Below, piece after piece: positions 35,933 to 48,665 of a stretch of DNA of 64,000 nucleotides (its first letter is position 1; each line of letters starts with the position of its first letter). The translations under genes were made by a program, and so were the position numbers. The DNA is from Pyrus communis (lineage: Eukaryota; Streptophyta; Magnoliopsida; Rosales; Rosaceae). Where the stretch lies: the NCBI RefSeq assembly GCF_963583255.1, contig NC_084816.1, forward strand, positions 12,077,100 to 12,141,099, in the 5' to 3' direction. The notes under the pieces were generated by a model. It was not told the origin of the DNA and did no database searches. It saw only the letters and a list, made by a program, of their open reading frames with translations.

Positions 35933-36403
35933 AATCAGAAAAATAAATTAACGAAACCAAATAAAAATAAAAAGATAATAACAACAAAGAGGCACAAAGG
36001 CTGGTACTTCTCTCCGCAACAACCCCTAGCGACCTACCTAGAAGCAGCAATCAACTCGCAACGCCGCTGCTCGAGACCCGCAACCCTCGCAGACCGCTCT
36101 TAACACGCGACCCACAATCAACGACCCGCGACCCACACCGAATAAACCAAATCTCCGATTCACCAGAAGAGGGGAGGTGAGATACCGTCCCGCGAAACGA
36201 ATAGGTGAGTTTGCCGAAGTTGAGGAAGGAAGAACATTATAATTTGTTGCCAAAACAAAGAAAGTAGAGAGGACGACAACGAAGGGGGAGGTGATCGGCT
36301 TCATAACCCTTGGTCGTGTTATGGACTCAAATCCCGTCCTATTACGGATTAAAATCTCGAACTCCAAATCCGGTCCATGATACAATTTAGCTAAGCATAC
36401 ATG
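35933..36403. other. intergenic, unassigned open frame on minus strand
   Basis: A 115-codon reverse frame at 36038-36385 lies in a locally GC-richer stretch. Part of it is arginine- and glycine-rich. I recognise no domain and find no neighbouring exon, so I do not call it a gene. Confidence 0.3.
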
Positions 36404-36762
36404 GGGTAATGTTATTCTTATCTTGTTTTTATTCTTATCTTGTTTTTATACCGCATTTCTATATCATCTGAAGTGGTATTTGATGTGAACAAGCACATCA
36501 TTTGAAAAATTTTCCAAACACAAGGAAATGAAGGAGAAAAGCTCCTTGTATACTATAATTATTATTTAATTAATTATTTTTTCTTAATTATTAGTTTATT
36601 AAATAATGAACTAAATTTAAAAATCTGATTAATTCAAATGATATGTCTGTAATGATATGAAAATATGATATGAATAACATTACTCAAATATAAGCTCTAC
36701 ATGAGTGCCACATCAAATATCATCTAAGATGATATGAAAATATGATATGAATAACATTACTC
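36404..36762. mobile_element. MITE with a duplicated right end
   Basis: The left end GGGGTAATGTTATTCTTATC is inverted at the right, where the inward reading is GAGTAATGTTATTCATATC. The interior 'tatcatctgaagtggtatttgatgtg' is likewise inverted against 'cacatcaaatatcatcta'. The right terminal sequence occurs twice 77 bp apart (about 36654-36716 and 36731-36793), so the exact end is ambiguous. No target duplication could be fixed. Confidence 0.6.
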
Positions 36763-36793
36763 AAATATAAGCTCTACATGAGTGCCACATCAA

Positions 36794-37658
36794 TCGACTA
36801 ACATGTTTTTTTACGCAGTTGAATGGTATGGACAACATTAATGGTCAGAGTATAAAATAAGAGACGGAACTGATGAGCATAAATAACCATACTGATGAGT
36901 TGACAAAATACAGAAAATTGTTTGTGATAAATGTTTTATTTAATATTAAAAATATCATATAATGGCCTAAATTTTCACCATATTACTTTGCACAATTTTC
37001 TGAATGAATACATTTACTCATTTTACATGTATTTTACTTGCCATCTCTCTTTTGACACATATTACAGTTTAGATATATGAAGGATAAAAGTACAAACTAC
37101 TTTCTTCTTTGTTACGTAATTACACTGCTTTGAACGTCGACCTAATGCAACCGCCCGGTAGGGTTGGTACAATGTTGAGATGATATATAAGTACTGATAA
37201 CAATCAACAACCTTCCTGCACTGAAATTAATTTTTTTGTCGAAAATTTGACTCCCCCTGCTGTCCGATACTGTCTGTCAGCCTATTCAACTAATAAAATC
37301 GGATTGACGTTGGAATCCGGTACGTCGTGAAAATTCGATTGGTATGTGGATCCTAGCTACTCCTACGGAAAATTCAAGTAGATGGAATTGACAGGGGCCC
37401 GCACAAGCGCTGTTGATATGTCCTATTCACATAGAAAGCTTACCCTCTTCCACGCATTACTGGTGGATGCTACACCTGCTAACACTTTGGCTGTAGGCCT
37501 AGGGGAATGGTTTAGTGAAACTCTCGACGTCTTGTTTGGTAAACGGAATGTTTACCCAGGCATCGTAGTCTTGCCTAACTGTTCGGTTGGAGATACCTCT
37601 GTATGGTATAGCAAGCAGTTTAGTTACTTGTATTGATTTGATTTCTTGTTTAATATAT
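36794..37658. other. intergenic with a short open frame (37382-37636)
   Basis: An 84-codon plus-strand frame is compositionally coding-like but shows no domain I know, no signal peptide and no visible second exon. It ends just before the CACTA terminus and could be a gene fragment cut by it. No other feature is seen. Confidence 0.3.
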
Positions 37659-37674
37659 CACTACTAAATTAAAC

Positions 37675-38035
37675 AGTTTGTGCGATGAGGGAGATTTTGT
37701 CACGCAAAGCACTCTTAGGTTGCACAAAAACTATGGTGACCAGAAATTCATTGAGCATATTTTATCGTGCCAAGGTCGTGAAAAAAGACATTGCACGACG
37801 AATAATTTCAAATTCGTTGCTCACCTAAACAATTGCACGACGCTATACTACTCGTCGCGCTAATGTTATACGGACAAAGGTTTTTATTGTACGATATAAA
37901 AGGGTACAAGTGCGCTTTTGTCTCGAAAAAGTTTCTGCGAAGAAAAATGTAAGAGGTGCATGGTAATGTGAGACGAAGTCGTGAGACATGCTTAATTTTG
38001 CGTGACGACCAGTCGGCGGCGCGCAAATGTAATTT
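37675..38035. repeat. CACTA subterminal repeat block 1 (left end)
   Basis: Several diverged copies of the 12-bp motif TTCGTCGCGCAA or its inverse occur: 'tttgtgcgatga', 'tttgtcacgcaaa', 'ttgcacgacga', 'tcgtcgcgc', 'gtgacgac'. This is the expected place for transposase-binding sites near a terminus. Confidence 0.6.
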
Positions 38036-38229
38036 TTAATTAAAAAAACAGAAAGTTAAAAAAAAAAAGATTTCATACTAATGACAAAAAAAAAAAAAAA
38101 AAAAGGAAAAGAAGAAAAGAAAATTAATGAATAAAAAACAAATTTTATTTGTAATATAAATAAAAATGTACGTACAAATATAAAGTTTCAAAAGAAAGCG
38201 GGAACAAAACTATGAAAAAAAAAGGGGAA

Positions 38230-40281
38230 AAATCTATAGGCATGTCGTTCGGAGGTGCTTGGTAATCTTGTTGTTGGTTGGGGACAGGGTCGGAGGTTGA
38301 CGGGCTTGATTGCTGTGCTTGCTCAATGTGGAAGGGCTTTGAGCACAATGGTGTAGAAAAAACGGGGAGACGTATTTCGGAGGAACTGAGGGCTTATACA
38401 CGCATTGAAATTTGAATCTTGTACGATGCCAGGTCACTCTTCAAGCTAGCGACTTCCTGCGTCAAAGCCATAACCTAGCCCTGTGACTGGGAGGATGAAG
38501 AGGCTCCACTCTCCCGTCGCCTGACATGTCCCATCCCCCGACAATATGTACTTGGTCTCCGACCGAAAGTCTGGTCCAACGTCTCTATCACGATGTGAAA
38601 CCTTACGTCCTCAAGGGAATCCACAGACTTGATCGGGAAGCTGGGAGGTGGACTCCTGAAGCACTGACTGACTTTTCTCCATCATAGTCGCCTATGAAAA
38701 AAAACATGGATTATTAATAGAAAACAATTTGAAATAATTAGTATAAATGTTTAATGCATAAGAAATTACTTACATGAAGGGACTCGGTCAACTCATCCCC
38801 AGGCCGAACATAAACATTAGAAAGACGTCGATCTTTGGAAATTTTGAACCCTCCTACAATCGAAAAAGATAAGGAAAATGTTAGTACGAAAAAAAAAAAT
38901 TATTAGTGACATTTTAAAATTGGAAATGAAAGTTGTAATATATATCTTCTGTCGCACCGCCATCCTATAAGAGAAAGGTCTCGAACCTGAATGGTGGAGA
39001 AGAGTCTTATTTTCCCAATTGATCTTGTTCGCCTTCACCCTGCTTCTGTTATACAAAAAATAAGCGTATTAGTTGTAATACTTAAAGAAAATTAAAAAAA
39101 ATAATAAGAAATATTAGTAAAAAATTAAAAAAAGTAAAATGAAAGAAGTCGTAATTAAAAATGCACCATATAACCCGGCTCCTGAAAATGACCACAAAGC
39201 CAAAGCCAACTATCTTGTCAGTCCTCCAACTCCTGTGGACAACCCTCCTCGAGAACGACCTGTGGATCATTAAATTGCTAGAAACATTGGTGCAGGTCAC
39301 TCTTCCATTGCTTGTAGCGTTCAGAAAAGAGTCGATTGAGGTACGCAAACATGTCCTCCAAATTGTGGTATGTCTGCAATGTAACAAATATTTTGAAAGT
39401 ATTAGTAATAAAAGACAATACTAAATATAAATATATAAATTTTACATAAAAAGCATTAAAAAGGCTACGTTACTTACAAACAATTGATTGCGCACCGTGT
39501 TCTTTGTCTCTTCCGGCATGGCTTTCCAAAACTTCCACCACATAAGGCAAAAGGTATGCATGACATGCCCAATGTCGTGGGCCAATGCACTATGCTACTC
39601 CGCCGTTGGTGATGCCCGATGTCGCTCATTGTATGCGATTGGGATATGACCGTTGGTCACCCGGGTGACCTTTGCCGTCTTTAATTGCCAACAAAGTCCT
39701 CGGGTGTTTTTCTTCGTTGCAAAGAGATGAAAAAAAAAAATCATTACCCCAAAACTAATAACAATTCTTACTAAAATTTCAGCATAACCTCCCTTGTCAT
39801 TAAAACATTTCTTAAAACCCTAAAAATAATATAAACAATATACGTATCCAACACAATGATCACAACAATTTAATAAAAGGTTTGGAACGATGACAACTTT
39901 TTAATCCTTACATGACATAGCTTAACAAATTGAACCTAAAATAACAAAACTCAGTCAACATGGGAATGAGGGAGTGAATTAGGATTGTATACCTGGCCGT
40001 GTACTCGAGGCATCGGTTGTGGATCCCGATGGCGACATCTGGTCTGTAGTGCAGGGGCGCCGGTGAGTACATCGAGCGCTAATAGGTAACGCCACTGAAG
40101 AAGTCAATGATGCCCGCGCCTGTAGGACTTAAGGACCAACTGGGTCAACCGGATTGACTGGCCTATGGTCCATCTTTGCCGGAGCAGTGGCGGCAGTAGT
40201 AGGTGTAGTCGTCGGACTAAGTGTAGCCGTCGAACTAGGTGTAGAACTCATCACCCTCCGGGTTCTAATGAGGTGTGACAT
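38230..40281 (-). pseudogene. TnpA-like, Transposase_24 (Ptta/En/Spm) gene of the CACTA element
   Basis: The ATG at 40281 opens a Ser/Thr/Pro-rich N terminus (MSHLIRTRRVMSSTPSSTA). Further exons give the conserved core: NTRGLCWQLKTAKVTRVTNG, then GHIPIAYNERHRASPTAE, HSALAHDIGHVMHTFCLMWW and KFWKAMPEET near 39700-39490. DMFAYLNRLF...RYKQWKSDLHQ follows near 39370-39290, then LLHHSGSRPFSYRM near 39010-38960 and VYVRPGDELTESLH near 38815-38775. The C-terminal part (38437-38234) is proline- and serine-rich. In-frame stops are visible at three places: after PVDPVGP, at the Glu-stop-His within PTAE[stop]HSA, and at HQCF[stop]QF. In En/Spm, TnpA-type proteins bind the subterminal repeats and aid excision. 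This copy is broken. The domain name is from memory of this family. Confidence 0.8.
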
Positions 40282-40529
40282 CTACAAAATTGGAAATCAA
40301 TATGTTTCGTACACAAAGATTTAACTTACCGTACACATGCTATTAATTTCAACTTAAATTTAAAACAGAATTTAAAAACCCAAATTCTAAACCCAATTCA
40401 AGTTTGGTAGAAATAAAACTTAAAACTGATATACTATACACAAACTAATCAATTCAGATAGATATATAGACCCAACAATTATAACTTATAAGAAGAAACT
40501 AGCATAAAGGAGTAGTTGGAGGCAAAATC

Positions 40530-40740
40530 AAAGCCTATGAGTGTATGCGTCCGTCTGCAAATACGTGCTCTGTGTGTGTGTATGTATTTTGTCTCTGTGT
40601 GTGTCCATGTATATATGCTGATTCTGGGTGTGTGTGTGTGTGTGTGTTGATGCATGCTAATTTTTCATGTACTCTGATGTATGCTGATTTTGAGTGTATG
40701 TACTCTGTTTGTGTGTGTGTGTGTGTTGTGAGAGTATGTA
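40530..40740. repeat. TG-rich degenerate microsatellite
   Basis: Clusters of (GT)n separated by 'tgatgcatgctaattt'-like spacers repeat about three times in roughly 160 bp. This explains the open frames on both strands here, which I do not call as genes. Confidence 0.75.
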
Positions 40741-41149
40741 CTAAGCAACATAATTTCAAACAGTTTCCACCATAATTACTTAATAGTTTCATAGGTAGTA
40801 ATGAGAAAAGGGACCATATAAAGTGATTCTTAGTTTCTTTAAACATCCACATTACATATAGAAATCATATGACTATTGGATATAAATAGAGCTTGCTAAT
40901 TGGAATAATTAACAATGCAATATATTTATAAAAGAGTGAGTAGTAGCAAATAACACTTTCTATCTATTTAGGAGTCAAGACTTTCGAGAGTGAACCATTA
41001 GTAGGCTAATTAAGCTATTTATGTTCTTCAATTTAAAAAACCCCACGACCCTATTTCTATAACTATCTCTGTCTGATTGTATGACTAACTAATTAAGCTA
41101 CAACACTATTTCTTTAACAGAGTCATACGTTCTTCACATTGGGAAAAAA

Positions 41150-42060
41150 AAATGTTACCGCAATTAATAAGAAAAATTCAATCAAGAGCGAGACAAGGCC
41201 CACTCGAAAACTGAGGAACACAACTAAAGATAAGTAGCAGAAACCCCAATTTTGCAACCAACATCCAATTCCAAAATCCAACACCAAAGTAGCAGAAACT
41301 CCACTCGAAAACCGAGGACCACAACTAAAGATAAGTAGCATGTTGGTCGTTTAGCTACTTATATTAACCGTAACAATACTCTACTTGTTTGAGAAATCCA
41401 TAACCAATTTTCTAACTTTGGTTCCTTTCCAAGAAGGAAGGAGTTACAAATTTTCTAGATTATGCATTTTGCATAATCCAACACCTACATCTAGCAACCA
41501 ACATAACAATTTTCAACAAATATCCAAATCAAACACCAAAGTAGTAGAAACCCCAATTGAAAAATCGAGGAACAAAGCTAAATTGTTGTCTTCATGATTT
41601 TTTGTTTAAGAATAGCGGGCCAAGTAGCAATTTGTTTGTTTAGTTACTAGTACATTTAATTTAATTGTAACAATACTGTACTTGGATAGAGAAATCAATG
41701 TCATTGCATTCGTTTCTAGGAAAGGGAACTGCAACTCAATTACCATAACGGAACGACCAAATAAAAATTATTATAGGGGGGAAACCAATTGTCTAACTTA
41801 GGTTACTTTCCAAAAAGGAAAGAGTGTAAACATTTTCCAGGTTTTGCATTCCGTAGATTCCACCTACATCTAGCAACAAACATCAAGTTTTTCAACCAAA
41901 AACTTCAACCAACATGCAATTCCAAAATCCAATAGCAAAGTAGCAAAAACACCACTCGGAAAACCAAGGAACAAAGCTAAAGATAGTAGTAAGTTCATTT
42001 AGTTCCATTATTTCTCAACACACTGAATCACTTTGCATGGTAATAAGAAAAATTCAATCA
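41150..42060. repeat. degenerate tandem repeats within the CACTA intergenic region
   Basis: Phrases such as 'aagtagcagaaac.ccactcgaaaac.gaggaacaaagctaaagata' and 'caaccaacatccaattccaaaatccaa' recur at about 41190, 41270, 41520 and 41890. They are irregularly spaced and diverged. No coding is recognised. Confidence 0.6.
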
Positions 42061-42064
42061 AGAG

Positions 42065-42330
42065 TGACGCACCCTAAAACCCCTAATTTAAGAACCCTAA
42101 TCTAACCTCCAGTGACGCACCCTAAATTTAACCCCTAATTTAAGAAAACCTCATCTAACCTCACTGCCCAAAAATCGTTCCCCTAATTTTAGACCTAATC
42201 TAACCCCAATTAAGAACCTTAAAAACTACAATTTAAGAACCTAAATGTAACCCCCAATTAATGAACCCTAAACCTAACCCGACTGCCCTAATTCTAACCC
42301 CTAATTTGAAAAACAAAAAAAAAAAAAAAA
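42065..42330. repeat. degenerate telomere-like CCCTAA-rich tract
   Basis: About fifteen imperfect CCCTAA, CCCCTAA and CTAACC words occur in 265 bp, interspersed with 'aatttaagaa'. It is not a clean telomeric array. Confidence 0.6.
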
Positions 42331-42539
42331 ACAAAAACAACCCTAATTAACATGGTAAATAAAGAAAATTTAAAATAAAAATTGAAGATGAAATTACCTC
42401 TTGGAGACAAAGATGCGATGGCAGGAGAGAGGGATAGAGAGATAGATGGAGATACAGAGGAAGGAGACGGAGGGTATCGCGCGGGGAAAAAAGGAAGAAG
42501 AGGGAAGTGAGGGGAGGAAGGAGGGACACGGGGTTAAAA

Positions 42540-42795
42540 TACAGAAACTTGCGCAACAGAGTCTTTGTCTTGCAAGGCTAAACAATCGTCGCGCAAGTTT
42601 TTAAAAATTTCTGCGAAAAATAAGCACCTTGATTGAATTTTCAAACACTTGTGCGACGAATACATATATTTCGTCGCGCAAATACACTTTGAGAGATGAA
42701 ATATATGTAATCGTCGCGCAAGTGTTTGAAATTTCAATATTCCCGCGTAAAATTAAAATGCTTGCGCGACCAAAAATTGTTATGCGTTGCACAAT
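42540..42795. repeat. CACTA hairpin repeat block 2, between the TnpA-like and TnpD-like genes
   Basis: Hairpins such as GTGCGACGAA-tacatata-TTTCGTCGCGCA (about 42650-42683) and several single copies of TCGTCGCGCAAG or its inverse occur here. It lies in the middle of the element, far from either terminus. Confidence 0.7.
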
Positions 42796-42988
42796 TATGT
42801 TTTAAAATGGTTTTTTTAATTTTTTTTATTTTTTTTTACAATTTATTATAAAATACAAATAAAAAAAAATTATTTACAAAGTAATTCACATATAAAATGG
42901 GAATCATTCATACCATTTTTTTCCATCACTCTATATAATGCATTAACCATTTCATGTGTTTTACAAAAAAAGTTACAAATAAATTGCC

Positions 42989-45900
42989 TCAATCTTCATC
43001 TGAACTATAATAACTTTCACTTTCGTCGCTATCATCATTTTCAGTGTCCCATTCTTTATCATCAATAGGTACGTCACCATCATCGTTTATGTGTACTAGA
43101 CCTCCATATCATGGAATATTACCGAGGTCAATTGTGATCGACTGAATCAGTATTTCGAATGAAGATACTCCTTCTATCTGAAATGGTTCTTGGATAAGAT
43201 TACTATCTCGGAGTGTTTCCGCACCACTTTCCATTGAAGATTCAAGATGTTGGTCAGCAACATTGTCGATGTCGTCGTCAGTACGGTCTTGTACTGGTAT
43301 AGCATACACATTCCTATGATCCATCTTCTGAATAACTTTCCAACCCCTCCTAGCTTTAGGGTCATCTAGATACACAATTTGTTTTGCCATGGTTGCTAAG
43401 ATGTAAAGGTCCTCATCGTACCATGTTTTGGTAATGTTCACTGATAGTAATCCATGATCTATTTTCACACTTCCATGCCTATTTGGGTTTGTATCAAGCC
43501 ATCGACACTTAAATAGGATCAATTGTCATCGGTCTTTGTAAAGCAATTGCACAACAATTGTTAGTTTGCCATTGACTTCAATGTCTGTACTTTTGCCTCC
43601 CCCAGGAACATGAACACGACTATTTTGCTTACACAACTTGTCATCTCATGTACCTGCTAAAAACTTGACGCCGTTGGCATGACAACCAGAGTACAATTCA
43701 ACGCGAATCCGTCTGAACGTCAAGTTATATAACTCTTCACTGTAGGTGGGGGAATTTGATGCTTTCAGTTGATTCACCTGATAATATTAGACAAACATTT
43801 AAATTTGTTAGTTCGAGCAACTTAATTGGTACAATATATATGTCCAATACAAAGCACTTCAAACTTACATATTCGAGAAACCACTGCGGCAACAATTCAC
43901 GGTGTTTCTTGGCATACAAATGTGAAGGATGTGCCTGCTTCATCATATTTTCATGTTCATCTAGGTATGACAGTGTCTCATCACACTTGTTGAGTACAAA
44001 CCGATGTGTTACCTCCATGTCCTTCTTGGAAAACGACTCGCCACAAATCGGATCTCCGAATGGTCGAGCGATTTGGCCAAAAACTGAAAGTTTCTCCTTT
44101 CTCACACCCCCGTCATTATTGCGAGGAGGACGATTGAAAGTTGTGTCAACATCTTTTAAATACATTCCACAAAATGTAAGCACCTCATATGCCACCCAAG
44201 CTTGTATAATGGATAATTCGGGCTTCGCTTTGTTTCGTACACTTTTCTTCAAGTCTCCGAGAAGCCTGCCAAAAGAAAATGATACAATACACATATTACT
44301 AATCGTAATATATTTAATATTGATTAATAAAAAGGACAGGGAATATATACCTTTCTATTGGATACATCCATCGAAAGTTAATTGGTCCAGCAAGCAATGT
44401 CTCTTCTGGTAAGTGAACCATCACGTGTATCATACTTGTGAAGAAAGTTGAAGGAAGTATCATCTCAAACTTGCATAGAACTTGTACAATTTATTGCGCA
44501 ACTGATTAACGTCCGTTTTTTGTAACGTTCTTGACGTCAATTACAAAAAAAAAAAAACTGAACAACAACATGATTGGTTTCACTACATCGACTAGCAAGA
44601 GATGTCGAATACCCACAGAAAGTAGGCGTTGCATAACCACATGGCAGTCATGACTCTTTAGGCCAGCTAATTTACCCCCGTCGACGTTTACGCAACGAGC
44701 GATATTTGAAGCATACCCATCGGGAAACTTTACAGACAATAAAAACCTTAAAAAATCTTTGTTGTCATTCAGTTTCATTGAAAAAAAAATGTAAGATCCT
44801 TTATGGCTTTATCATTATCCCTATTCATCCATAAACCCCATCGTATTCCCATTCGTTCCAAATCAAGACGAGCTTTGATCGTGTCCTTTGTCTTGCCCTC
44901 AATATCTAGAATTGTGTCGACCAATGTGTCAAATACATTTTTCTCAGCATGCATAACATCGAAGTTGTGTCTCAATTTTAGTTTGGACCAATACGGGAGC
45001 TAAAAAATCATAGACTTTTGCGTCCAGTTCATATGTGTAAAAGGTCTTGTCCTACTGACATTGGTCCCGAAATGAGCAAAATCCAAATGGTAAAGGTATT
45101 CCAAAATCTTATCACCAGACCATTCTCTGGGTCAGAGGCGATGTTCTTTCTCCTCATCAAACTCTTTATCCTTCCATCACCATTCGTGGTCCTAAGGCAA
45201 CCGTCTCCGATGACCAAGGTAAAAACTTTTCCAGCCTGCCAACTAGATGTTACGTCTTCCTTGCATACAAGGCATGCCATATAACCTCTAGTGCTCAACC
45301 CTGAAACCACTCCATTTGCGGGGAAATCGTTCACATCTCACATCACTGCAGCCCGCAAAGTGAACATCTTGCCAGTACATTTGTCGTATGTGCGCACACT
45401 GTGTGTCCATAAATCTTTTAGCTCATCCACCAACGGCTATAAGTATACATCGATTGACCTACCATGATCCTCAGCTATCAATAAAGTCATCATCATGTAT
45501 TCTTTTTTCATATATTTCTATGGCGGAAAATTATACGGAAATACAAAAATCGGCCAAGTACTGTTGTGTTGGTTTAAAACCCCAAACAGATTAAATCCAT
45601 TAGTGGCAAGTCTCAATCTAACGTTACAAGAATCAGCAGTAAAATCAGGGAACGTTCGATCGAACTTTTTCCTTGCCTCTCCATCTGCAGGATGTCTCAG
45701 GACATCATCATCAATCTGCTTTTCCTTATGCCATCTCATGTCCGTGGTAGTATGCATTAACATATACAATCGCTGCTACCTAGGTTTCAGGGGCATGACT
45801 TTTAGTGGGATCTTAGTTGTTCTATTCTAAGATGTCATTTTGAACCTCGACTCATTGCATATAGGGCATTTATCTAATGCTTTATTCTCTTTGTAGTATA

Positions 45901-46573
45901 AAACACAATTGTTTTTGCAAGCGTGAATTTTTTCATAACCTAATCCAAGACCATTCAACACCTTTTGCGCATGTCTATGGTCTTTTGGCAAACAATTGTC
46001 CTTCAGAAGCATTCATTTGAAAACCCCCAAAAAGTCATCGAAACACTGGTTCGACATACGATACTTTATTTTTCCGTGCATTAGTTCCACAATGGCCATG
46101 AGAACGGAAAAGCTCTCACACCCCAGGTATAACTCTTGGTTGGAAATTTTTAATAGTTTTTCATATTGTTTGAACTCTACACTATCCATTGGTGTAGGCA
46201 CATCATCTTCTCCTTTTTGATTGGTGTTTGTCGATGCAAATGGAAAAGCATCATTTACAATATCCATGACTTATTCATTAGGATCCACAATAGGTTCAAC
46301 ATTGTCCACTCTTGTGGCGTTTGAAGACAAAGCATTGTCTAATTGTTCCTCATGATGGTTCCAAGTATTATATGTCTCAATCATTCCATTCCTTACTAAA
46401 TGAAATCGAACATTTTCAATTGTCTCCCTTAAGGTGTTGTTACACCTCCTACAAGGACATCAGATTCTAGTTGCACCCGGGTTGTGTATATGTGCAAAGT
46501 CAATAAAATCCTCGAATCCATCCAAGTATTCGTCCGCACATCTGTTCGGGTTTTGTATCCACATCCTTTCCAT
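42989..46573 (-). pseudogene. TnpD-like CACTA transposase (Transposase_21 family), broken
   Basis: It reads from the ATG at 46573. The transposase-associated domain comes first (RCADEYLDGFEDFIDFAHIH and CPCRRCNNTLRETIENVRFH). Then come LKDNCLPKDHRHAQKVLNGL with the zinc-binding CPIC, the Transposase_21 core (DSCNVRLRLATNGFNLFG, STWPIFVFPYNFPP) and HNFDVMHAEKNVFDTLVDTI. The DUF4218 region follows (RLLGDLKKSVRNKAKPELSI, EKLSVFGQIARPFG), then the DUF4216 region (FKCRWLDTNPNRHGSVKIDH, DEDLYILATMAKQIVYLDDP). An acidic tail YYSSDED ends at the TGA 42989-42991. At least two introns are implied. Nonsense codons are visible before CPCRRC, after FLGVFK (about 46013) and in the Transposase_21 core, with some frame changes. 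In En/Spm this product cuts the transposon ends. This copy cannot be functional as written. Confidence 0.88.
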
Positions 46574-46699
46574 AATTCCTGGAACCATAATAACAATACA
46601 ACAATCACAACAACTTCATACAAAATGATAATGTCACCTTATGCCTCCGATAAGGGCCTATCCCATTCGGGAATGCATAGTCATGTCATGTAATTTATG

Positions 46700-47470
46700 G
46701 CTACATCAGATTAGATTTCGACGTGGATGAATTTCGATAGCATCTCAATACAGTTCTTCAGGTGTGCAACCCGAAGAACGTACAGAGATGACACCGAAAT
46801 CTCCACAATCAAAACCTAATCCTTCAACCATAAACTACGCGTCATAACTGTGGATTCCCAAACTGTCCAAATAATGGGACAATTCAAGAATTAATTATAC
46901 CGAAGTCATGCTTTCGCATCCATGCACGAAATCCAACTAATCCTCGAACGGAAAACTAAGTTTTACTAAAAATAAAAAACAAGTACAAAGTTAATTTCCA
47001 TTAACTCCGTACATCAGAACACATATTTGCATGTCATGTTCAAATTTAACAACATAATATAAATATAATTTCACAACAGAATATAAACATAACAAACTAA
47101 GTTCAACATAATTTAATTAGTTTTATATGTTTAAAAAATAAAATGAAGAAAATACCTTCTCAATCATTCTCCACCAATCGCTAATCACACACAATATCCC
47201 TATAGACAACGAAATTAATGGCGTTAGTATGAATTTACATTCATACTTTTACCCTAACGACAAAAAATGTTTACCAGACACACCGAGATAGCTCGATCAA
47301 CATAGAGAAGAAGATGGAGGGAGTATTAGATGATGAAATTGAGAGAAAATGAAAATCACGGATGACAGATTGAGCAAAATCGAAGGGATGAGTGCAAGGG
47401 CACAATTTGCAATTTTTTTTGCAATTTGTCTCTGCACATGGCTGAATCCAGATTAAAAAGTTCACTTTTG
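46700..47470. other. upstream region of the TnpD-like gene
   Basis: AT-rich sequence that probably holds the promoter and leader of the TnpD-like gene. No TATA box can be chosen with confidence, and no other gene is recognised. Confidence 0.35.
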
Positions 47471-47640
47471 GATGAACGATTTTGCGCGATGAAATAGCTC
47501 TTCGTCGTGCAAACATCCATTGCGTGACTAATATGGTATTCTTCATCGCGCAAACATCCATTGTGTGACTAATATGGTATTCATTGCCCAAATGACACTT
47601 GCGTGATGAAAAAAGAAGCATTCATCTCGCAAGTTTACCA
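47470..47640. repeat. CACTA hairpin repeat block 3
   Basis: Two adjacent hairpins: TTTTGCGCGATGAA-atagctc-TTCGTCGTGCAAA (about 47482-47516) and ATTGCGTGACTAA-tatggtat-TCTTCATCGCGCAA, with a partial third copy. It lies upstream of the TnpD-like gene. Confidence 0.75.
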
Positions 47641-47984
47641 TTTTTTTTTAATTTTATGTCCTTGACTTTACAATTTATTCTTTTCAACACATTGCATGAC
47701 GAAAGAATGTATCGTAACACAATGCATATTTTTTAATTTTTTTTCTATTTTTGTTTTTATTTGTATGTATTGTAAAATTTTATTTTATTATAAATCAAAA
47801 ACTCAAACCTAATTAAACATTAAATTAATTAACAAAACTAATTTACATTCCCAGATAGAAACTATAATTAATGCAAATAATAATACTTATCCACATAACA
47901 TATATTTATTCATTAAATTAAATATAAAGTCCACAAAATCTTATTTAAAAAAAAAAAAAAAAAAAAACAACAACAACCCTCACA

Positions 47985-48430
47985 ACTTCAATCCTCCACC
48001 CGCAACACATCAAACTTTCACTGCCGAAAACTCTACTTGAAAAGCCCATCATCATAAATCCGTTGCTTCTCATCGGTTTCATCAACATCTCAATGAACCT
48101 ACATTAATGCCAGTACCAATAAATTAGTAATTTAAAAAATATTACATTTTAACAAAAATAATTGTTCATTATTTACCACAAACTTACCAATAACTTTCCC
48201 AGAATGGACTTTTTCAATCCTCAGGGACCTTTTTCCAAGACTCAAACTTGGCAGAAGAATCCCTCCGCACCAAATTCTCAATATCATACTTAAATTCGAC
48301 GTACACCTCAGCCAAATTTTAACCTTCAAAGTACGGCACTTGCTTCCGTTGATACCTCTCTAATCGCACTACAAGTTTTTTTTTTGCCAGAACCTTCTCT
48401 AGAATCGGCCATTCTTTTTGAAACAAAGAA
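47985..48430 (-). pseudogene. CACTA mini-gene 1 (short Transposase_24-like), broken
   Basis: An ATG near 48409 (MADSREGSGKKK) is followed, after shifts, by LAEVYVEFKYDIENLVRRDS and SAKFESWKKVPED, then a GT-like boundary near 48181. The W-x-x-V-P-E motif matches mini-gene 2 at 49500-49090. It lies between hairpin blocks 3 and 4. Stops and a shift show decay. The exact exon structure is unclear, and the function is unknown. Confidence 0.45.
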
Positions 48431-48469
48431 ATTTTGAAAACTAGGGCTCTAAAACTGTGTTTATATAGC

Positions 48470-48665
48470 ACTGAGACACCTTTGCGCGACGAACATATTC
48501 GTTCGCAAATTTCAAGTTCGTTGATCAAAGTGCGTCATCAATGCGCATTTAATTGGAAGGTTTGAACGTAGACTAACCATGCTTTGCACGACAAACATAT
48601 GGATTCATCGCGCAAAGTTGTCTTACGCGATGAAGTTGTCGTCGCTTAATATATTGCGCGACGAA
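48470..48665. repeat. CACTA hairpin repeat block 4
   Basis: Hairpins TTTGCGCGACGAA-catattcg-TTCGCAAA (about 48481-48510) and TTTGCACGACAAA-catatgga-TTCATCGCGCAAA (about 48590-48617) occur, with more copies up to 'ttgcgcgacgaa' at about 48654. Confidence 0.75.

Noticed and set aside
40535..40852. Reverse frame with Thr-His-rich repeats and its plus-strand counterpart
   Set aside because: Low-complexity translation of TG/CA-rich repeats.
42065..42330. Interstitial telomere array
   Set aside because: The words are irregular and mixed with unrelated sequence, so only a telomere-like tract is reported.
43756..44412. 218-codon plus-strand frame
   Set aside because: Shadow of the TnpD-like DUF4218 exon, which lies on the minus strand and has recognisable domain sequence.
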